DNA of 64,000 nucleotides, taken from Anaeromyxobacter soli (GTDB taxonomy: Bacteria > Myxococcota > Myxococcia > Myxococcales > Anaeromyxobacteraceae). Both the position numbers and the translations under genes were made by a program. The notes beneath the pieces are model-generated. The model saw only the letters and a program-made list of their open reading frames with translations. It made no database searches and had not been told where the DNA came from. This document shows positions 1-11,197 of this stretch, one piece after another (the first letter of the stretch is position 1; every line of letters starts with the position of its first letter). The stretch is from assembly GCF_022808855.1 (NCBI RefSeq), contig NZ_JAKZLF010000016.1, forward strand, positions 33,464 through 97,463, read 5' to 3'.

Positions 1-2
1 CC

Positions 3-674
3 GACGCGCGGCTGCGCGACGCGCTCGCCCTCGCGCGCGCCGCGCTGGCGCGCGGCGACGCGGAGACGCTCGCGGCGATGCTCCCGCGCGCCGAGCGCTG
101 GCGGCTCTACGCCGCGTTCGCCGCCGACGCGGCGTTCCTCGACATCGAGACGGACGGCGAGGCCGTCACCGCCGTCGGCATCCTCGATCGCCACGGCCCG
201 CGCGTGTTCCTGGCGGGCCGCGATCTCGACGACTTCCCCGACGCGACGGCGGAGTGGAAGCTCCTCGTCACGTTCAACGGCCTCTCCTTCGACGTTCCCA
301 TCCTGCGGAGCGCCTTCCCGGGCTGGCGCCCGCCGCGCGCGCACGTGGACCTCCGCCATCTCTGGGCGCGGCTCGGCCACAAGGGCGGCCTGAAGCTCCT
401 CGAGAAGGAGACGGGCGTCGGGCGCGCCGCGAGCCTCGACGGCCTCGACGGACGCGACGCCATCCGGCTGTGGCGCCTGCACCTCCGCGGCGACGCGGCC
501 GCGCTCCGCACGTTCGTCGAGTACAACCTGCACGACGCGGTGAACCTCCGGACGCTCATGGACCTGGGCTACAACCGGATGATCGAGCGGCTGCGCCTGC
601 CCGCCTCGCCGGTGCCGGTCTGCGAGCGCGGCGATCACCGCTACGACATGACGAAGCTCCTGCTCGCCCTGTAG
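3..674 (+). CDS. RNase H-fold (YprB-like) DEDD exonuclease, 5' end outside window
   Basis: Predicted 3'-5' exonuclease of the RNase H-like YprB/DEDD family. The frame is open from the window edge, so the start lies upstream; an internal ATG at 78 falls inside the fold and is probably not the true start. Motifs in order: FLDIETD (metal-binding D and E), FNGLSFDVPIL, the HVDLRHLW segment, and YNLHDAVNL near the end, which carries the last acidic residue. The substrate is unknown. The family is often paired with or fused to helicase modules, but no helicase is visible here. Confidence 0.75.
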   Translation, partial: DARLRDALALARAALARGDAETLAAMLPRAERWRLYAAFAADAAFLDIETDGEAVTAVGILDRHGPRVFLAGRDLDDFPDATAEWKLLVTFNGLSFDVPILRSAFPGWRPPRAHVDLRHLWARLGHKGGLKLLEKETGVGRAASLDGLDGRDAIRLWRLHLRGDAAALRTFVEYNLHDAVNLRTLMDLGYNRMIERLRLPASPVPVCERGDHRYDMTKLLLAL

Positions 675-794
675 CGGCGCCGCTCGCCCGAGCCGCCGGC
701 CGGCGGCAGGCGAGGGTTCGGGGCGCCGCCGCGAGGGCCTCGGGAGGTGGCTCGAGCGGCGCCGCCGGCTCGCGTCCGCTGCTATGTACTCGCC

Positions 795-1793
795 ATGCCC
801 GTCTTCGCCTTCGAGCAGCCGCACGATCGAGCAGGACGGTTCGTGAACCTCGACGGCTCGCGCCCCGTCGGGCTCGCGACCGTCCTGCGCTGGGCAGTCT
901 GGGACCGGCTCACCGGCAAGCGGAGGCGCGCCCCGGAGCGGGGCTCCGTCCTCACCGTCGCGGCCGATCGCGCGCGTCTCGCCCGCCCGCCCGCGGAGGG
1001 CGAGCCCGCACGGCTCACCTGGCTCGGCCACGCGAGCTTCCTCGTCCAGCTCGACGGCGTGTCGCTCCTCGTCGATCCGGCGCTCCGGCCCGCGATCTTC
1101 GGGGGCATCGTCCGGAACGTCCCGCCCGGCGTGCCGCTCGAGGACCTCCCCCCCATCGACGCGCAGCTCGTCACGCACAACCACTACGACCACCTCGATC
1201 TCCCCACGCTGCGCTCGGTCGGGGCGCCCGTCGTCGCCGGCCTCGGGCTCGCGCGCTGGCTCGAGGCGCGCGGTCTCCCCGCGACCGAGCTCGGCTGGTG
1301 GCGCTCGACGCGGGTCGGTGCCGTGCGGGTCACCTTCGTCCCCGCACACCACTGGAGCCGGCGCGGGCCGCTCGACACCAACGCGACGCTGTGGGGCGGC
1401 TTCGTCGTCGAGGGCAGCACCGCGACCGTGTACCACTCGGGCGACAGCGCGTACTTCGCGGGGTTCCGGGAGATCGGCGAGCGCTTCCCGGGCATCGACG
1501 CGGCCCTCCTCCCGATCGGCGCCTACGACCCGGGCTGGTTCATGCTCCGGCAGCACATGGACCCCGAGCAGGCGCTCCAGGCCTTCGAGGACCTCGGCGC
1601 CCGCGCCTTCGTCGCGATGCACTGGGGCACCTTCAAGCTCGCCGACGAGCCGCTCGACGAGCCGCCGCGGCGCGTCGAGGCGGAGCGCGTCCGGAGAGGC
1701 CTCCCGCCGGAGCGGGTGCGCGTGCTCGCGGTGGGCGAGACGCTGGAGGTCGCGCGCCCGCTCGCCGTGCGCGAGCCCGCGACGCCCCGCTGA
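795..1793 (+). CDS. MBL-fold hydrolase, NAPE-PLD-like
   Basis: Zinc-dependent metallo-beta-lactamase-fold hydrolase of about 332 aa, resembling N-acyl-phosphatidylethanolamine phospholipase D and the L-ascorbate lactonase-type clade. WLGHASFL leads into the fold. THNHYDHLD near residues 127-135 supplies H128, H130, D132 and H133. PAHHWSRRG, HSGDSAYF and MHWGTF give the later metal and active-site residues. I chose ATG 795 because the 16 residues before it are low-complexity; a TATGTA hexamer lies 5 nt upstream. There is no signal peptide, so it is probably cytoplasmic. The substrate cannot be told from sequence. Confidence 0.8.
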   Translation: MPVFAFEQPHDRAGRFVNLDGSRPVGLATVLRWAVWDRLTGKRRRAPERGSVLTVAADRARLARPPAEGEPARLTWLGHASFLVQLDGVSLLVDPALRPAIFGGIVRNVPPGVPLEDLPPIDAQLVTHNHYDHLDLPTLRSVGAPVVAGLGLARWLEARGLPATELGWWRSTRVGAVRVTFVPAHHWSRRGPLDTNATLWGGFVVEGSTATVYHSGDSAYFAGFREIGERFPGIDAALLPIGAYDPGWFMLRQHMDPEQALQAFEDLGARAFVAMHWGTFKLADEPLDEPPRRVEAERVRRGLPPERVRVLAVGETLEVARPLAVREPATPR

Positions 1794-2041
1794 GCCGTCA
1801 TCGGCTTCCCCACGCGCTCCCACCTCGCGCCGCGCCGTGCGCCCGTCCCGGAGGCTTCTCGCGGGGACGGGCAGAGGAGGAATTCTCCGGCGAGCATGTT
1901 GCAGCTATCCTGAGAGACGGCACGCTCCCGCGCGACGGGAGCCGCCGGGGAGCGTCGATCGTGAACGCTGGCGCGCATCTCCTCGGGATCCCGCGGTCCA
2001 CTTCCTCCGCGCGCGCCTCGAGCGCCGCCCCGGGGCGTGCC

Positions 2042-2773
2042 GTGGGGGCGCGCCGTCGCCGGGGCGCGACACCCGCTCGCCGCCCGCATGCCCGCCGTGC
2101 TGCCGCCCTCCTGCCGGCGCTCGTCTCGCTCGTCCTCGGCTGCGACCCCTACGTGAAAGGCAACGGCGTCCTCCGCGAGGAGACGCGCCAGGTCGGCGGG
2201 TTCGAGGGTCTCCGCGTCGAGGACGGGATCCAGGCGGAGGTGACGGCCGGCGTCACTCCCCAGCGCGTGGCGGTGAGCGGCGACGAGAACCTGCTGCAGC
2301 ACATCTCGACCTCGGTGAAGACGGACCCGGTGCACGGCCAGGTGCTCGAGGTCCGCTCCACGCTGTCGTCCTTCGACTCCACCCACCCGATGCGCGTGGT
2401 GGTCTCGGTGCCGGTGTTCCGCTTCCTCGCCGCGACCGACTCCTGCTACGCCACGGTGAGCGGCGCCGCGACCGACGCCTTCGCGGTGGACGCCGACGAC
2501 GGCGCGGACATGCGCCTGAGCGGAGCGGGCGGCGCCGCGCTCTCGGTCCGGCTCGCCGGCGGCCAGGGCGGCGGCGCCCACCTGGACGCGCGCGAGTACC
2601 GCGTCACCGACGCCTCGGTCGAGCTCGGCGGCGGCGCCCGCGCGGAGCTGCACGTGGACGAGCGGGTGACGGGCACGCTGAGCGGCGGGGCCGCGCTCGA
2701 GAACGTCGGCGGCGGCGTCTGCGAGGTCACCGCCACGGACGGCGCGACCGTGAGCTGCCCCCCTGCCCCCTGA
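2042..2773 (+). CDS. DUF2807 (GIN-domain) lipoprotein
   Basis: Putative secreted lipoprotein of about 243 aa. The GTG at 2042 gives an Arg-rich n-region, a hydrophobic stretch and the lipobox-like LVLGC, after which the mature chain would start at Cys. The rest is a beta-helix-like auto-transporter-adhesin head domain of the DUF2807 type: it opens GNGVLREETRQVGGFEGL and continues with short repeated Ser/Gly/Ala strands. A Cys pair lies in the middle and at the C-terminus. It probably sits on the outer membrane or periplasmic face; the function is unknown. The GTG start is an inference from the signal peptide. Confidence 0.65.
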   Translation: MGARRRRGATPARRPHARRAAALLPALVSLVLGCDPYVKGNGVLREETRQVGGFEGLRVEDGIQAEVTAGVTPQRVAVSGDENLLQHISTSVKTDPVHGQVLEVRSTLSSFDSTHPMRVVVSVPVFRFLAATDSCYATVSGAATDAFAVDADDGADMRLSGAGGAALSVRLAGGQGGGAHLDAREYRVTDASVELGGGARAELHVDERVTGTLSGGAALENVGGGVCEVTATDGATVSCPPAP

Positions 2774-2907
2774 AGCGCGCCTCCCGACCCGCGACGCCCC
2801 TCCGGCTGCCGTCCGGGCGGGCGCCCGCGGGGCGCGCCCCGGGCGCCTCCCGTCACGAAGCGGGCACGACTCGCTCCTTGACGGTTTCGGAATCATGGAC
2901 CGCCGTC

Positions 2908-2913
2908 TAGAAT
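2908..2913 (+). promoter_or_regulatory. -10-like element of purL
   Basis: TAGAAT ends 10 nt before the purL ATG, leaving room for a leader of only a few bases. A TTGACG at 2878-2883 is 24 nt upstream, too far for a normal sigma-70 spacing. The stretch from this hexamer to the ATG matches the purF upstream sequence at 16 of 19 positions. Confidence 0.4.
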
Positions 2914-2923
2914 CCGCCGCCTC

Positions 2924-5227
<2,304 letters not shown>

Positions 5228-5376
5228 AGACGAACCAGTCCGCGCTTGCACCCCGGGTCGCGGGGTCGGGTATGCTGCGACCCCGCGCGGCGGCGACCCG
5301 CGGCAGGACGCCCGGATCACGGGCGTCTCGACCCGGCGCCCGGGTTGCAGGAGCGCCACGCCTCGACCCCGCACGG

Positions 5377-6855
5377 ATGAGCACCGCCGACCACCTCTGC
5401 ATCTTCGAGCGCGCCACCGGCGAGCGGCTCCTCGCCGCCGAGCGCTTCGTGCTGGCGCTGCCGCAGCTCCTCGGCGCCGCCCTGGACGGCTGCGACCTCG
5501 GGCTCGACCCCTCCTCGCGCCGGCTGATCGTGCTCCTGCGCTTCTCGCCGGCCTCCGCGCCTCCCGGCGCGAGCGAGCGGCTCGCGTTCTGGGCCGCGCG
5601 CGCCGGGGGCCGCGCGAGCGACATCGGCCAGATCCCGCCCGGCGACCTCGACGAGCTGAAGACGCTCCTCGCCGCCTGCGAGCCCAGGCTCGCCGACGTC
5701 GCCGGCGCCGAGCTCTACCTCGCGACCGCCGCGTTCTTCACCGACGCCGGCGCGCCCGCGCTCCGGCGTCGGAGCCCCGGCGAGCGGCCCGCGCTCGTGC
5801 TCGACCTCGCCGGCGCGGCCGCCGCGGGCGCGAGCTACGACCCCGCCGCCGCCGCGCTCTTCGTCCCCTCGCCGATGGCGCCGCCCCAGGGCGACGAGCT
5901 CGTCCTCGCCGTGCGCGTGCCGGGCCTCGCGCGCCAGGTGGAGGGCCGCGCCCGGGTCGCGGCCGTGCGCTCCCCGGCGGCGGCCACCTCCGGGGCGCCC
6001 GCCGGCTACACGCTCGCGGTCGAGCCCGCGCCGCCCGCCCTCGCCGCCGCGCTGGCCGCGCACGTCGCGCCGCCCGCGCCGTCGCAGTGGGAGATCTCGC
6101 GCTCCGCCCCGCGGCTCGAGCTCCACGCGCCGGTGAAGGTGCTCGGCCGGATCGCGCTCCGCCCGGCCGAGGCGGCCTCCGCCATCGCCTGCGCCACGCT
6201 CGCCTACGAGACCGGCGCCGAGCTCGAGCAGGACTTCGTGGAGAACCTCTCCCAGGGCGGAGCGTTCGTGCGCACCGCGAGCCCGGCGGCCGTGGGCGCG
6301 CCCGTCGCGCTCGCGATCCGGCTGCCGGACGGCGGCGACCTCCACACCCGCGCCACCGTGGCCTACGTGAGCGACGAGGGCATGGGCGTGCGCTTCCAGC
6401 TCGAGCCCGCGGAGGAGGCGCGCCTCTACGCGGCCATCGTCCAGCTCACCGCGAGGCCGCGCCGCGCGCTCGTGGTGGACGACGACGCGCTCCACCGCCG
6501 GATGCTGGGCGACGCGCTCGGGGCCCGCGGCTACGAGGTGGTGACCGCCGCCGACGGCGCGGAGGGCCTGCGGGCGCTCGCCGACGAGCTCCTCACCCTC
6601 GACCTGCTGCTCACCGACGCCTGCATGCCGGGGATGGACGGCGAGGCGTTCGTCCGCACCATCCGCGAGGCCGGCGGCGAGACCGAGCTCGCGGTGGTCG
6701 CGGTGACCGGCCGCTCCGACCCCGAGCTCGCCCCCCGGCTCCGCGCCGCGGGCGCGGACGAGGTGCTCGAGAAGGCGCTCGGGGCGGAGCGGGTGGCGGA
6801 GGCGGCGGACGCGGTGCTCGAGCGGAAGCGGCTCACCACGCGCACGAGCGGGTGA
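5377..6855 (+). CDS. Tandem PilZ-like / response-regulator receiver protein
   Basis: 492-aa cytoplasmic regulator. Residues 1-160 are Ala-rich with no recognised domain. Residues about 165-225 look like a degenerate PilZ C-terminal half. Residues about 245-355 are a PilZ domain of the Myxococcus paralogous type, with NLSQGGAFVRT and GMGVRF. Residues 363-485 are a CheY-like receiver with acidic D368-D370, phospho-acceptor D414 in LLLTDACMP, T444 and K466. The N-terminal RxxxR arginines that bind c-di-GMP are not evident, so ligand binding is doubtful. No output domain: it probably acts by protein contact. Ends in a 23-bp convergent overlap with the next gene. Confidence 0.8.
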   Translation: MSTADHLCIFERATGERLLAAERFVLALPQLLGAALDGCDLGLDPSSRRLIVLLRFSPASAPPGASERLAFWAARAGGRASDIGQIPPGDLDELKTLLAACEPRLADVAGAELYLATAAFFTDAGAPALRRRSPGERPALVLDLAGAAAAGASYDPAAAALFVPSPMAPPQGDELVLAVRVPGLARQVEGRARVAAVRSPAAATSGAPAGYTLAVEPAPPALAAALAAHVAPPAPSQWEISRSAPRLELHAPVKVLGRIALRPAEAASAIACATLAYETGAELEQDFVENLSQGGAFVRTASPAAVGAPVALAIRLPDGGDLHTRATVAYVSDEGMGVRFQLEPAEEARLYAAIVQLTARPRRALVVDDDALHRRMLGDALGARGYEVVTAADGAEGLRALADELLTLDLLLTDACMPGMDGEAFVRTIREAGGETELAVVAVTGRSDPELAPRLRAAGADEVLEKALGAERVAEAADAVLERKRLTTRTSG

Positions 6856-8671
6856 CCACGAAGGTGGCCGGAGTGCTCGCGGCCCCGTCGGTCGCGCTCA
6901 TCGTGTAGGTGCGGCTGGTGCTCTCCGAGCACGTCCGATCCGCGGCGAACGAGACCTCCAGGGCGCACTGAGAGGCGAGGCAGACCTGGGTCTGGCCCGT
7001 CTGGCTCACGGTCCACTCCACCGGATCACCGTCCGGATCGGTCACGAAGTCCGTCACGGTCCCGCTGGCGCTCGAGACGGCGAGCTCGTTGACGAGGCAC
7101 TGGCCGTACTCCCAGCGACAGCAGGTCGCGGTCTCGACGCACTGGGCGCCGAGGCCGAAGGCGTTCTTCGTGAAGACGGGGGCACGGTTCTGGATCTGGA
7201 TCTGCGCGACGCTCGCGACGGGAGCGGACTCCCAGGGGTCCCGGACCCGCTGCTGGATGTCGTGCGCGCCCACGAAGTTGCCGGCGACGGCGGCGACCGC
7301 CGAGGCGAGGGTGCACTGGATCACCACCATGCCGGAGGCGTCGAGGACGTAGCTCGGGCAGACCGCGTCCCCCGTCGGATCTCCCTGCGCCATGGGATCG
7401 CCGTCCGGATCCCGCCACTGGCTCAGCTTGGCGGAGGCGCGGTACTCCCCGGCCGCCGCGTCGTACACGTGCTGCGGGGACACGACCGTCGCGGCCCAGG
7501 CGACCTCTGGCGGCCGGTTGCCGATGACGACGGGCCAGGTCTCGCTCGTCTCGGCGCCGTTCACGTCGCGAACCGAGTACGTGATGGCCCGCTCGAGACC
7601 CTCGCCGCCGATGAGGAGGAGCGCGTCGGCCGGGGCGGTGTACGGCAGCTCGATGCTGAAGGCGGCGCGGTCGCCGAGGTCCTCGACCTGGAACGTCGCC
7701 GCGCCGTCGCCGACGTGATGCCCCGCGACGGTCCGCCCCTCGAGCGGGTCGCCGTCGGGATCCTCCGCCACGACGCCGATCGCGCCATGCGCGGAGAAGC
7801 GCGACGAGGCCGCGTCGAAGGCGTGGTTGAAGACGGGGATCGCCTCCGTCACCACCGGCGGCGCGTTCCCGATGCTGAGGCGCGTGGCCGCGACGCCGAT
7901 CACGCCGGCCTCGTCCCGGGCCTCCACGCGCAGCACCCAGTCACCCGAGATGGCGGTGCCGTCCGTCTCGATGCGCACGGTCGGGCTGGGCGCGTCGGGC
8001 CCTGGCTCGAAGATCGCGCGCCGCTGGGCGTCGAGCGCGTGCCCCGCTGGCGGCTCGACCGTCCAGTGGAAGCTCGCGCCGGCGACGGCCGAGGTCGCGG
8101 AGAGCGCGACCGCGCCGCCGAGCTCGGTGACCGGCCGGCACGTGATCGGCTCGCCCTCGCACCGGTGGTCCACCGCGACGTCGGCGCCAGCGGTCACGAG
8201 GGGCGCGCCGGAGCGCGGGGCGACCTCCACGAGCGCGCTCGCGGGCGCGCTCTGGACGGAGAGCTCGTCCGCCACGACGAGCGAGATCTCGTAGCGCCCG
8301 GGGCAGGCGAACCGCACCGGGGTGGTGGCGGTGGTGCCCGCGACGACGGGAGGCTCGCACGGCGCGTCCACGGCGCGGACCGTCCACGCGTACGCGACGA
8401 CCGCGTCCTCCGGCGCGTCCGGGTCCGAGCTGCGAGAGCCGTCGAGGGTGACCACGTCGTTCGCCTGGACCGCGCTCAGCGGGCTGATGCGCGCGAGCGG
8501 CGCCGCGTCGGCGACGCACGCGAACGCGAGGCACCGCGCGGCGGGCGGGCACGACTCGGTCGTGTCGCAGGTGATGGGGGCGGGCCCGCCCTGCGAGCAG
8601 GCGAGCGCGGTCGCGAGCGCGAGGGGAAGCGTGGCGTGGAGCGCGGGGACCGCTGTGCGGTGGGTCGGCAT
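6833..8671 (-). CDS. Ig/PKD-like repeat lipoprotein
   Basis: Predicted exported lipoprotein of 612 aa. The ATG at 8671 is preceded by a GGAG ribosome site and starts a signal peptide ending ATALAC (Cys25). A short Cys-rich segment follows (CDTTESCPPAARC), then several beta-sandwich repeats of PKD/cadherin-like character with recurring DPDGDP calcium-type loops and NRPPEV/NAPPVV inter-domain signatures. A Cys-rich patch (CVETATCCRWEYGQC) lies near residue 525. Likely a cell-surface structural or binding protein; no enzymatic motif. It is divergent from three secreted-protein genes, suggesting a shared surface function. Confidence 0.7.
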   Translation of the reverse strand: MPTHRTAVPALHATLPLALATALACSQGGPAPITCDTTESCPPAARCLAFACVADAAPLARISPLSAVQANDVVTLDGSRSSDPDAPEDAVVAYAWTVRAVDAPCEPPVVAGTTATTPVRFACPGRYEISLVVADELSVQSAPASALVEVAPRSGAPLVTAGADVAVDHRCEGEPITCRPVTELGGAVALSATSAVAGASFHWTVEPPAGHALDAQRRAIFEPGPDAPSPTVRIETDGTAISGDWVLRVEARDEAGVIGVAATRLSIGNAPPVVTEAIPVFNHAFDAASSRFSAHGAIGVVAEDPDGDPLEGRTVAGHHVGDGAATFQVEDLGDRAAFSIELPYTAPADALLLIGGEGLERAITYSVRDVNGAETSETWPVVIGNRPPEVAWAATVVSPQHVYDAAAGEYRASAKLSQWRDPDGDPMAQGDPTGDAVCPSYVLDASGMVVIQCTLASAVAAVAGNFVGAHDIQQRVRDPWESAPVASVAQIQIQNRAPVFTKNAFGLGAQCVETATCCRWEYGQCLVNELAVSSASGTVTDFVTDPDGDPVEWTVSQTGQTQVCLASQCALEVSFAADRTCSESTSRTYTMSATDGAASTPATFVVTRSCAW

Positions 8672-8708
8672 CTCTGTTCTCCGGAGAGCGTCGGCAGGAA
8701 CGACGAAG

Positions 8709-8736
8709 AGTAAAGGTTCGCCGAGGGTGGGTTCAA
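8709..8736 (-). promoter_or_regulatory. Possible promoter of the PKD-like lipoprotein
   Basis: On the reverse strand TTGAAC is followed after 16 nt by TTTACT, about 38 nt before the ATG at 8671. A moderate sigma-70 match, stronger than background for this G+C-rich DNA. Confidence 0.35.
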
Positions 8737-8895
8737 TCGAGGCGCACCAATGCGACGATCGTTCCAGCGCCTGCACCGCGTCCGGCGCGCTTCGTCGAGG
8801 GGCGAGGGTCCGCGGCGCGGCCGGTCCGGTCCGACACGGGGACACAGGTGCGCCGACTCGCCGACGGGTCGCTGGTCACTCCCGGCGCACATCAC

Positions 8896-8924
8896 TTGCA
8901 GTCGCGGCGCGGCTGCTCGAAAAT
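8896..8924 (+). promoter_or_regulatory. Possible promoter of the 8964-12918 gene trio
   Basis: TTGCAG, a 17-nt spacer, then GAAAAT. Predicted transcription start near 8931, with a GGAGG ribosome site downstream before ATG 8964. Confidence 0.4.
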
Positions 8925-8963
8925 CCACGATCCGTCTCATCCACCCCGGAGGCACCGCCCGAC

Positions 8964-9614
8964 ATGGCTCTGTCCGGAGCGCTCACGCTGACCCTCGCGC
9001 TGCTCGCCGGCGCGAGCGGGGACCGCCTCCTCCTGTGCCGCCCGCGCGTGGGCGGGGACCCGGTGCTGGCGCGCGGAGACGCGATCGCCGAGGCCGCTCG
9101 CAAGGCCGGGAAGTTCCTCGACTACGGGGTCGCCTGCGAGGACGTCGCCGAGGGCGCCCGCGCCGCCCGCCGCGCCGGGCTCCCCTACGCGATCGCCGCC
9201 GGGGCCGAGGGGCGGGCGGAGGGGAGCCGCTACGTCCTCGTGCTCGCGGACGCGGCGAGCGAGACCGAGCGGGCGCGCCGCACGCTCGACGTGGCTCCGG
9301 GCGCGGACGCAGTGAAGCCGCTGCGGAACGCGCTTCGAGAGCTCGTCCGGACGCTGCCGCCCCCGCCCGGCCCGAGCCCGGCGCGCGTCGCCGCGTGGAC
9401 GACCGTGGGGGCCGGTGTCGCCGCGGTGGCCGCCGGGACCCTCCTCGCCTTCTCCGCACGCTCCGCGGCGGGCGAGGCGAACGCCGCCGGCGACCCGGCC
9501 TCCTACACGCGCTCGCGCCAGACCTGGGAAGACCGGCGCCGCTGGAGCGGCATCTCTTTCGCAGCAGGGGGCGCCGCGATCGCCGCCGGGCTCACCTGGC
9601 GCTTCGTCTTCTGA
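8964..9614 (+). CDS. Secreted/membrane protein with C-terminal transmembrane hairpin
   Basis: 216 aa, not recognised as a known family. A signal peptide (about residues 1-18, ending ASG) precedes an Ala/Arg-rich alpha/beta domain of about 110 residues with two Cys. A Pro-rich linker (LPPPPGPSP) leads to two hydrophobic segments (about 148-168 and 196-212) separated by a polar loop with GDPASY. The same layout (helix, Ser/Gly/Asp loop with GDP-x-S/T, helix, aromatic end) occurs at the C-terminus of the gene at 11194, so the two are probably paralogous in that part. First gene of a three-gene unit of exported proteins. Confidence 0.55.
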   Translation: MALSGALTLTLALLAGASGDRLLLCRPRVGGDPVLARGDAIAEAARKAGKFLDYGVACEDVAEGARAARRAGLPYAIAAGAEGRAEGSRYVLVLADAASETERARRTLDVAPGADAVKPLRNALRELVRTLPPPPGPSPARVAAWTTVGAGVAAVAAGTLLAFSARSAAGEANAAGDPASYTRSRQTWEDRRRWSGISFAAGGAAIAAGLTWRFVF

Positions 9615-9625
9615 GGGGACATCCC

Positions 9626-11197
9626 ATGAGGCTCATCGTCATCTCCGCCGCGGCGCTGGCCCTCGCGTGCAGCTCGGTCGAGGACCGCGCCGCGTGCGCC
9701 ACCAGCGCGGGCTGCCCGTCGGGCCAGTACTGCGCGCGGACCTCCGACGGGAGCGTCTGCTGGGCGGACGCGGTCCGGCCGGCGGTCTCCGTGGTCACCG
9801 CCTCGTGCGCGACGACCCCGTGCGTGCGCGATGGCGTCCTGCGGGTCGAGGCCACGGTCGCCGAGGACAAGGAGCTCGCGACCGTCGAGGCGGCGCTCGA
9901 CCTCGACTCCGGGGCGCGCAAGGTCGCGATGACCGCGGCCGGAGGCCGCTGGGTCGCGGAGCTCCCTCTCCGCGACTGGCCCTTCGAGGCCTACGCGCGG
10001 CCGGTGGTCGCGAGCGTCGTCGCGCGCGACGGCGCCCGGAACGAGGGCAGCGCAGCGGCGGCGCCGGTGGAGGTGACGAGGTTGAGGTGGGTCTACGACG
10101 CCGGCGTGCCGATGAGTCCGGCGGCGGTCATGGATGACGGGACGGTCGTCGTCGGGCTGTCGAGAACGGCGGAGCAACTCGTCGCGATTCATCCGGACGG
10201 AACGAGAGCGTGGGCAGCGACGGTGGGCACGGGTTTCATCACCGCTCCTCCCACCGTCGGAACCGAGGCACTCTGGATCGGGAGCAACGACTTCTGGCTT
10301 CGCGGTGCTGCCCTCGACAGCGGTGGATCGCTGACCGGAGTCGGGGTGAACCTCGAGGGCGCCATACGCGGAGGAACGGCCATCGCGACGACGCTGGGGA
10401 AGGAATGGGCGTTCGCGGCCGCGATGTCGGGGCGGGTTGGAGCAACAAGCACGGTCGTCGGTGAGGACGCGAAGAGTGTTGCGACAAATGCCTACGTTTC
10501 AGGTGCCGTCATCGGTCGTGATGGTCGGGTTTGCGGGGCGACGTCGGGTGCTACATCAAGCTTGAGGTGCTTCGATTTTGATGGTGCGCTTGCCCAAGCG
10601 GGCGCCGCGGCCGTCGGCGTGAATGTCGTTGCTCCACTTGCTGTCGATGCCCAGGGCGGCATCTGGAGCGGCTCGCAGGATGGCAAGCTGAATCGAAGTG
10701 TGTTCGCCGCTGGGGTTCTGGAGACGACGACGGTCGCGTCGCTCACGGCCTCGATCGGCGATTCGCCGATCGTCGCTGGAGACGGAGACGTCTTCGTGGG
10801 CGATGAAGCCGGATATCTCCGCCGTCTTTCGCCCGCTGGAGTGTCACGCTGGGCGGACGCTCCGAATCTGGGTGCGGCCGTACTCGCTCCGATGATGCTC
10901 CGCGGGGGCCCGTGCGCCGTCCTCGTGTCCACAAGAGGCGGGACCGTCCATGCGGTACGTGGTGATGGTTTGGAGGATTGGCGTGGCGTGCTCGCCGCCG
11001 GCACGGAGCTGCGCTCCCCCAACATCTACACGCCGCCCGGTCAGCCCGCGGGCGCGGTGATGAGCACCGCCTACGTGGCGGGGGCAGACGGGAAGCTGTA
11101 CGCCGTGATCGTTGACGGCGAGCTCGACACCTCCGCGCCCTGGCCGAAGGCATTCCACGATCCGCGAAACACCAACAACGCGGGGACGCAGCCGTGA
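9626..11197 (+). CDS. PQQ-like beta-propeller lipoprotein
   Basis: 523-aa predicted lipoprotein: signal peptide ending LALAC (Cys15), a Cys-rich EGF-like N-terminal stretch (CATSAGCPSGQYC), a beta-sandwich of about 100 residues, then a propeller built of PQQ-type blades (for example VAIHPDGTRAWAA, LRRLSPAGVSRWA, VHAVRGDGLEDWR). It probably binds partners at the outer membrane or periplasm; no catalytic site is seen. The start is set by the lipobox. Bases about 10,130-10,990, inside the propeller, have clearly lower G+C and different codon choice than the rest. The stop overlaps the next gene's GTG. Confidence 0.7.
   Translation: MRLIVISAAALALACSSVEDRAACATSAGCPSGQYCARTSDGSVCWADAVRPAVSVVTASCATTPCVRDGVLRVEATVAEDKELATVEAALDLDSGARKVAMTAAGGRWVAELPLRDWPFEAYARPVVASVVARDGARNEGSAAAAPVEVTRLRWVYDAGVPMSPAAVMDDGTVVVGLSRTAEQLVAIHPDGTRAWAATVGTGFITAPPTVGTEALWIGSNDFWLRGAALDSGGSLTGVGVNLEGAIRGGTAIATTLGKEWAFAAAMSGRVGATSTVVGEDAKSVATNAYVSGAVIGRDGRVCGATSGATSSLRCFDFDGALAQAGAAAVGVNVVAPLAVDAQGGIWSGSQDGKLNRSVFAAGVLETTTVASLTASIGDSPIVAGDGDVFVGDEAGYLRRLSPAGVSRWADAPNLGAAVLAPMMLRGGPCAVLVSTRGGTVHAVRGDGLEDWRGVLAAGTELRSPNIYTPPGQPAGAVMSTAYVAGADGKLYAVIVDGELDTSAPWPKAFHDPRNTNNAGTQP

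Noticed and set aside
1899..1914. ATG after GAGGAGG as a tiny gene
   Set aside because: The frame stops after five codons; most likely incidental.
2878..2913. TTGACG and TAGAAT as a complete sigma-70 promoter for purL
   Set aside because: The spacing is 24 nt, far from 16-18; only the -10 part is reported.
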